DNA from: an uncultured Scytonema sp.
Lineage (GTDB): Bacteria; Cyanobacteriota; Cyanobacteriia; Cyanobacteriales; Nostocaceae
NCBI GenBank assembly: GCA_937873135.1
Contig: CALMVQ010000061.1
Coordinates: 1 to 35,484 of the forward strand
Direction of reading: 5' to 3'
Length of the DNA: 35,484 nucleotides
Both the position numbers and the translations under genes were made by a program. Of the stretch, positions 32,931-35,484 are shown in pieces. Every line of letters begins with the position of its first letter. Within the stretch, counting starts at the first letter, position 1. Under the pieces are notes generated by a model. It saw only the letters and a program-made list of their open reading frames with translations. It did no database searches and had not been told where the DNA came from.

Positions 32931-33755
32931 ATGTCCTTTGATAACCTCTGCAAACTACTGTCCGAAAAACATCCCATTACTTTTGCTAGTTGGGTTTTGG
33001 GTACACCGCAAACCAATGCCAAAGTCCTGAAAACCGAATTAAGCATTGAACCGATTCGTGCTGATTATGTAACATTTTTACAACGACAAGAACGCATTCT
33101 CCACTTGGAATTTCAAACTAAGCTAGAATCCACACCACCCTTACCCCTGCGGATGCTAGATTATTGGGTACGGTTGTATCGTTTGTATCGTCTGCCAGTG
33201 ACGCAAGTTGTCATATTACTACTTCCCCCGGCACAAGAATTGGTGATCGAAACTGCCTTCAGCGTCGAAACCACCCGTCACGAATATCGAGTGATTTCTC
33301 TGTGGGAGGAAAATCCGGAAACATTGCTCAATAACCCAGCTTTGTTACCATTAGCACCACTAGCCGCAACGACGCAACCCCAAGCCTTGTTACAACAAGT
33401 TGTGAGAAAAATTAATCAACTTGAGATAGGGCAACGAGCAGAAATTTCCGCCTACACTCAAATTTTAGCCGGGTTAAAATATAAAAAGGACTTGATTCGA
33501 CAACTATTTCGGGAGGGTATGATGCGCGAGTCGCTAATTTATCAAGAAATCCTCACTGAAGGACGACTTGAAGGAGAACAACGAGAACGATCGCTCATTC
33601 TCCGTCAACTAACTAGACAGGTGGGAGAAATACCTCAAGAAGCATTAAAGCGTATTGAAACTCTCTCCATCGTACAATTAGAAAATCTTGGTGAAGCATT
33701 ATTAAATTTTCAGGCAGGCGCAGATTTAGAAGCCTGGTTAAGTGCATTAGATTAG
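32931..33755 (+). CDS. Rpn/PD-(D/E)XK family nuclease with DUF4351, copy 2
   Basis: Identical in all 274 residues, and as far as seen in every base, to the gene at 31864-32688, including about 100 bp upstream and 135 bp downstream. Asp45, Glu60 and Gln62 and the C-terminal DUF4351 domain are retained. Identity at silent positions means the duplication is very recent, kept by gene conversion, or an assembly artefact. As with copy 1, no ribosome site is obvious. Confidence 0.85.
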   Translation: MSFDNLCKLLSEKHPITFASWVLGTPQTNAKVLKTELSIEPIRADYVTFLQRQERILHLEFQTKLESTPPLPLRMLDYWVRLYRLYRLPVTQVVILLLPPAQELVIETAFSVETTRHEYRVISLWEENPETLLNNPALLPLAPLAATTQPQALLQQVVRKINQLEIGQRAEISAYTQILAGLKYKKDLIRQLFREGMMRESLIYQEILTEGRLEGEQRERSLILRQLTRQVGEIPQEALKRIETLSIVQLENLGEALLNFQAGADLEAWLSALD

Positions 33756-33924
33756 CATTTCGGCGCATCATCAACACTCCTCCCCTTGTTTTGTAGTTCT
33801 TTTTTGTGATCCGCACCGCATAAAGATTGTCAAGAGGGTGGAAGGCGTTGCCCCAAGCCACGGCGCACATCCGTAGCGCTTATGATTCATACCCGACGAA
33901 ATCGCTCTTCAAGCAAAAACACTT

Positions 33925-34055
33925 GAGGAGTAATGTATCCATACTGTTGCGTAATCATAAAGTGGTCAAACTCTTCCTCAAACACTAACAAGCTACCTGT
34001 TAACCCAATGAGAATTAGCAACAGTCCAACAAAAAAAACCGATATATTGGTGAGA
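33925..34055 (-). pseudogene. PepSY-type membrane protein, 5'-end relic
   Basis: FFVGLLLILIGLTGSLLVFE and EEFDHFMITQQYGYITPQ match residues ~17-57 of the intact PepSY protein at 7819-8961, and the DNA is about nine-tenths identical. An extra A in the A-run at 34029-34037 shifts the frame relative to the intact gene, and both ends stop abruptly. Confidence 0.8.
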
Positions 34056-34084
34056 GTTTTTTGCCGACACAAGAACGGGAGATA

Positions 34085-34200
34085 GCTATTCGCCAATCAA
34101 GCGCTGCATCAGCACCCACAGCTAATAAAGTTAAAGACTTGACTTTTTCTGGATATTGACGGGTATAGTCATGATTTGACAACAATTCAAATATCGCCAA
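34085..34200 (-). pseudogene. Alpha/beta hydrolase fragment
   Basis: The frame HDYTRQYPEKVKSLTLLAVG then ADAALDW has the YPEKVKSLTLL pattern found just after the nucleophile elbow of alpha/beta hydrolases. Only about 30 residues remain, and no nucleophile Ser or catalytic His is present. It is fused to the PepSY relic as a mosaic. Not related by eye to the hydrolase at 416. Confidence 0.5.
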
Positions 34201-34244
34201 AATTTTTTACTAAAAACAAGTTAATTATTGTAGTATTTCAATTA

Positions 34245-34405
34245 TCGGTTCTAATGGGGAGCATCCATTAGAGGAAACGGGGAAAGTCTGGTGCAAGTCC
34301 AGCACTGTCCCGCAGCTGTAATGAAACAGAGTTTAAGTTTCACAAGTCAGAATGCCCGCCGACATTGCAAGTCACACTCATATAAATATCTGCGAGGTAC
34401 AGATG
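34245..34405 (+). promoter_or_regulatory. Cobalamin riboswitch (copy 5) controlling cobW
   Basis: Complete aptamer: TCGGTTCTAATGG...CCATTAG, core GAGGAAACGGGGAAAG, TCTGGTGCAAGTCCAG, CACTGTCCCGCAGCTGTAAT, peripheral stem, GTCAGAATGCCCGCCGA, then the hairpin ATCTGCGAGGTACAGAT. The loop holds GAGG, and the last two bases of the hairpin (AT) begin the cobW ATG (34403). The P5 arm differs by compensating changes (TCTGG/CCAGC versus TCCGG/CCGGC), supporting a working fold. This is a clear cis-control of translation. Confidence 0.95.
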
Positions 34406-35434
34406 ACTGCTAGAATCCCAGCTACGGTGATTACCGGATTTCTTGGTGCTGGCAAAACCACCATTATTCGCCATCTCCTACAAAATAATCAAGGACGGCG
34501 CATTGCTGTAATTGTTAATGAATTTGGTGAGATCGGAATTGATGGTGAACTGCTACGCTCCTGTCGAGTCTGTGATGAGGAAGAAGATCCGAATATTAAT
34601 ATCCTAGAATTGACTAACGGTTGTTTGTGTTGTACCGTTCAAGAAGAGTTTTTCCCAGTCATGCAACAACTGATCAAGCGGCGATCGCAAATTGATTGTA
34701 TGCTGATTGAAACCTCTGGGTTAGCATTGCCAAAACCTTTGGTGCAAGCCTTCCGGTGGCCGGAAATTCGTACAGGTGCCACTGTTGATAGTGTCGTCAC
34801 TGTGGTTGACTGTGAAGCTGTAGCTACTGGTACTCTTGTTACTAACTCTCAGGCACTCAACGCCCAACGACAAGCTGATCCGAATATAGAACATGAAACT
34901 CCGATTGAAGAGTTGTTTGAAGACCAACTAGCTTGCGCTGATTTAATACTGTTAACTAAAACTGACTTAGTCAATTCCCAAACACGAGAGCAAGTACAAG
35001 ATTGGTTGCAGCAACAGTTAAGACCTGGCGTGAAGATTATTCCTTGTGAAGATGGGCAAATTGCTGCTAATGTGCTGTTGGGATTTAATGCTGCTGTTGA
35101 AGATAATTTAGATTCTCGTCCCAGCCAGCATGACACTGAGTCAGAACACGAACATGATGAAGATATTAACTCGGTTCACTTAATCTTAGACCAAGCCTTT
35201 GAACCGAAAATTTTAATCGACAAGTTAAAGCATCTGACGACTCAACAAGAAGTTTACCGGATAAAAGGCTTTGTTAATGTTCCTAATAAGCCAATGCGGA
35301 TGTTGTTACAGGGTGTAGGAACTCGCCTGGAATCTTTCTATGATCGGCTATGGAAAACTAACGAACTGCGCCAAACTCGATTGGTGTTGATTGGTCGTGA
35401 TCTCAATCAAACTGATATTGAGTCGTTTTTATAG
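34403..35434 (+). CDS. cobW: CobW family metal-chaperone GTPase
   Basis: 343 residues. The ATG at 34403 is chosen because it gives the family N-terminus TARIPATVITGFLGAGKTTI and is 5 nt after GAGG. Walker A GFLGAGKTT (12-20), the metal-binding CLCC motif (74-77) in ELTNGCLCCT, ETSGLALP, VVTVVDCEA and the LTKTDL guanine-specificity motif are all present. A His/Asp/Glu-rich tract (SQHDTESEHEHDED) precedes the C-terminal CobW_C domain (VHLILDQAFEP, YRIKGFVNVPNKPM). CobW is a GTP-dependent Co(II) chaperone proposed to feed cobalt to the cobalamin pathway. It is directly preceded and overlapped by a cobalamin riboswitch, so it should be made when B12 is low. Confidence 0.96.
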   Translation: MTARIPATVITGFLGAGKTTIIRHLLQNNQGRRIAVIVNEFGEIGIDGELLRSCRVCDEEEDPNINILELTNGCLCCTVQEEFFPVMQQLIKRRSQIDCMLIETSGLALPKPLVQAFRWPEIRTGATVDSVVTVVDCEAVATGTLVTNSQALNAQRQADPNIEHETPIEELFEDQLACADLILLTKTDLVNSQTREQVQDWLQQQLRPGVKIIPCEDGQIAANVLLGFNAAVEDNLDSRPSQHDTESEHEHDEDINSVHLILDQAFEPKILIDKLKHLTTQQEVYRIKGFVNVPNKPMRMLLQGVGTRLESFYDRLWKTNELRQTRLVLIGRDLNQTDIESFL

Positions 35435-35484
35435 GAATCATATTTGATTTCTGAAAAAAACTACGAGATAATACGTAGTGATAT
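35435..35484. other. Downstream end of window
   Basis: 50 bp after cobW with no gene start. CTACG...CGTAG (35461-35479) could be the stem of a small terminator cut by the window edge. Confidence 0.25.

Larger units (their letters stand above)
31759..33892 (+). repeat. Perfect tandem duplication, 2 x 1067 bp
   Basis: Bases from CCGACGGAATAGC at 31759 recur with an offset of 1067 (second copy from 32826), with no difference seen over the whole unit. A third start (CCGACGAAATCGC, 33893) diverges after about 40 bp. About 80 bp before the first copy there is a diverged version of the unit's end (TGATCCGCACCG, TAGCGCTT.TG), so unequal recombination between such flanks could have made the duplication. 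Confidence 0.9.

Overview
The window looks like chromosome from a cyanobacterium, probably a filamentous Nostocales-type species. The basis is the frequent GCGATCGC (HIP1) octamer, a tocopherol/plastoquinone methyltransferase of the Synechocystis Sll0418 type, a relic of an AMIN-domain TonB receptor, a PEP-CTERM-like protein, cyanobacterial-style cobalamin riboswitches, and many small transposon-derived repeats. No rRNA, tRNA or CRISPR array was seen. Family calls were made by eye from protein motifs and not by database search.

Left part (1-9000): the end of an IS200/IS605-type element; a secreted alpha/beta hydrolase; two GC-rich minus-strand genes that look acquired (an orphan amino-acid-type binding protein and a secreted AcpA/phospholipase C-like phosphoesterase) separated by a 251-bp MITE; then a divergent Tat-exported PhoD alkaline phosphatase. 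Four 8-bp repeats at 11-bp spacing in the shared intergenic region look like a Pho box, so this is probably a phosphate-scavenging pair. A PepSY membrane protein follows.

Middle part (9000-16500): a repeat-rich graveyard. It holds several CTAGTAC-bounded repeats, a tnpB relic split by a MITE, a truncated iron superoxide dismutase, an array of 20-bp repeats resembling a transposon end, a broken AMIN/TonB siderophore receptor, a short nrdB relic, and a broken FAD hydroxylase overlapping an intact MPBQ/MSBQ methyltransferase gene. Intact here are that methyltransferase, a Uma2-type protein and one unknown gene.

Right part (16300-35484): a cobalt/cobalamin region. Four complete cobalamin riboswitches and one eroded copy all lie on the plus strand. 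Around them are a NiCoT nickel/cobalt permease, a DUF1636 metal-binding protein (plus a relic), the B12-independent methionine synthase MetE, a DUF4346/MtrA-like protein, class I ribonucleotide reductase NrdA-NrdB (also B12-independent) and a CobW GTPase. CobW starts inside its own riboswitch: the Shine-Dalgarno GAGG lies in the loop of the terminal hairpin and the ATG overlaps its last stem base. The other riboswitches are followed at the same spot by short reading frames of 28-37 codons, or by a displaced one. nrdB is split by a 387-nt group I intron whose P1, P7, P8 and P9 elements can be read directly. The inferred theme is adaptation to cobalt or B12 shortage: metal uptake and insertion plus enzymes that bypass B12.

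Two perfect 1067-bp tandem copies of an Rpn/DUF4351 nuclease gene, and a mosaic of gene fragments, sit between the RNR region and cobW. Several relics (phoD, PepSY, nrdB, DUF1636) are pieces of genes that are intact elsewhere in the same window.
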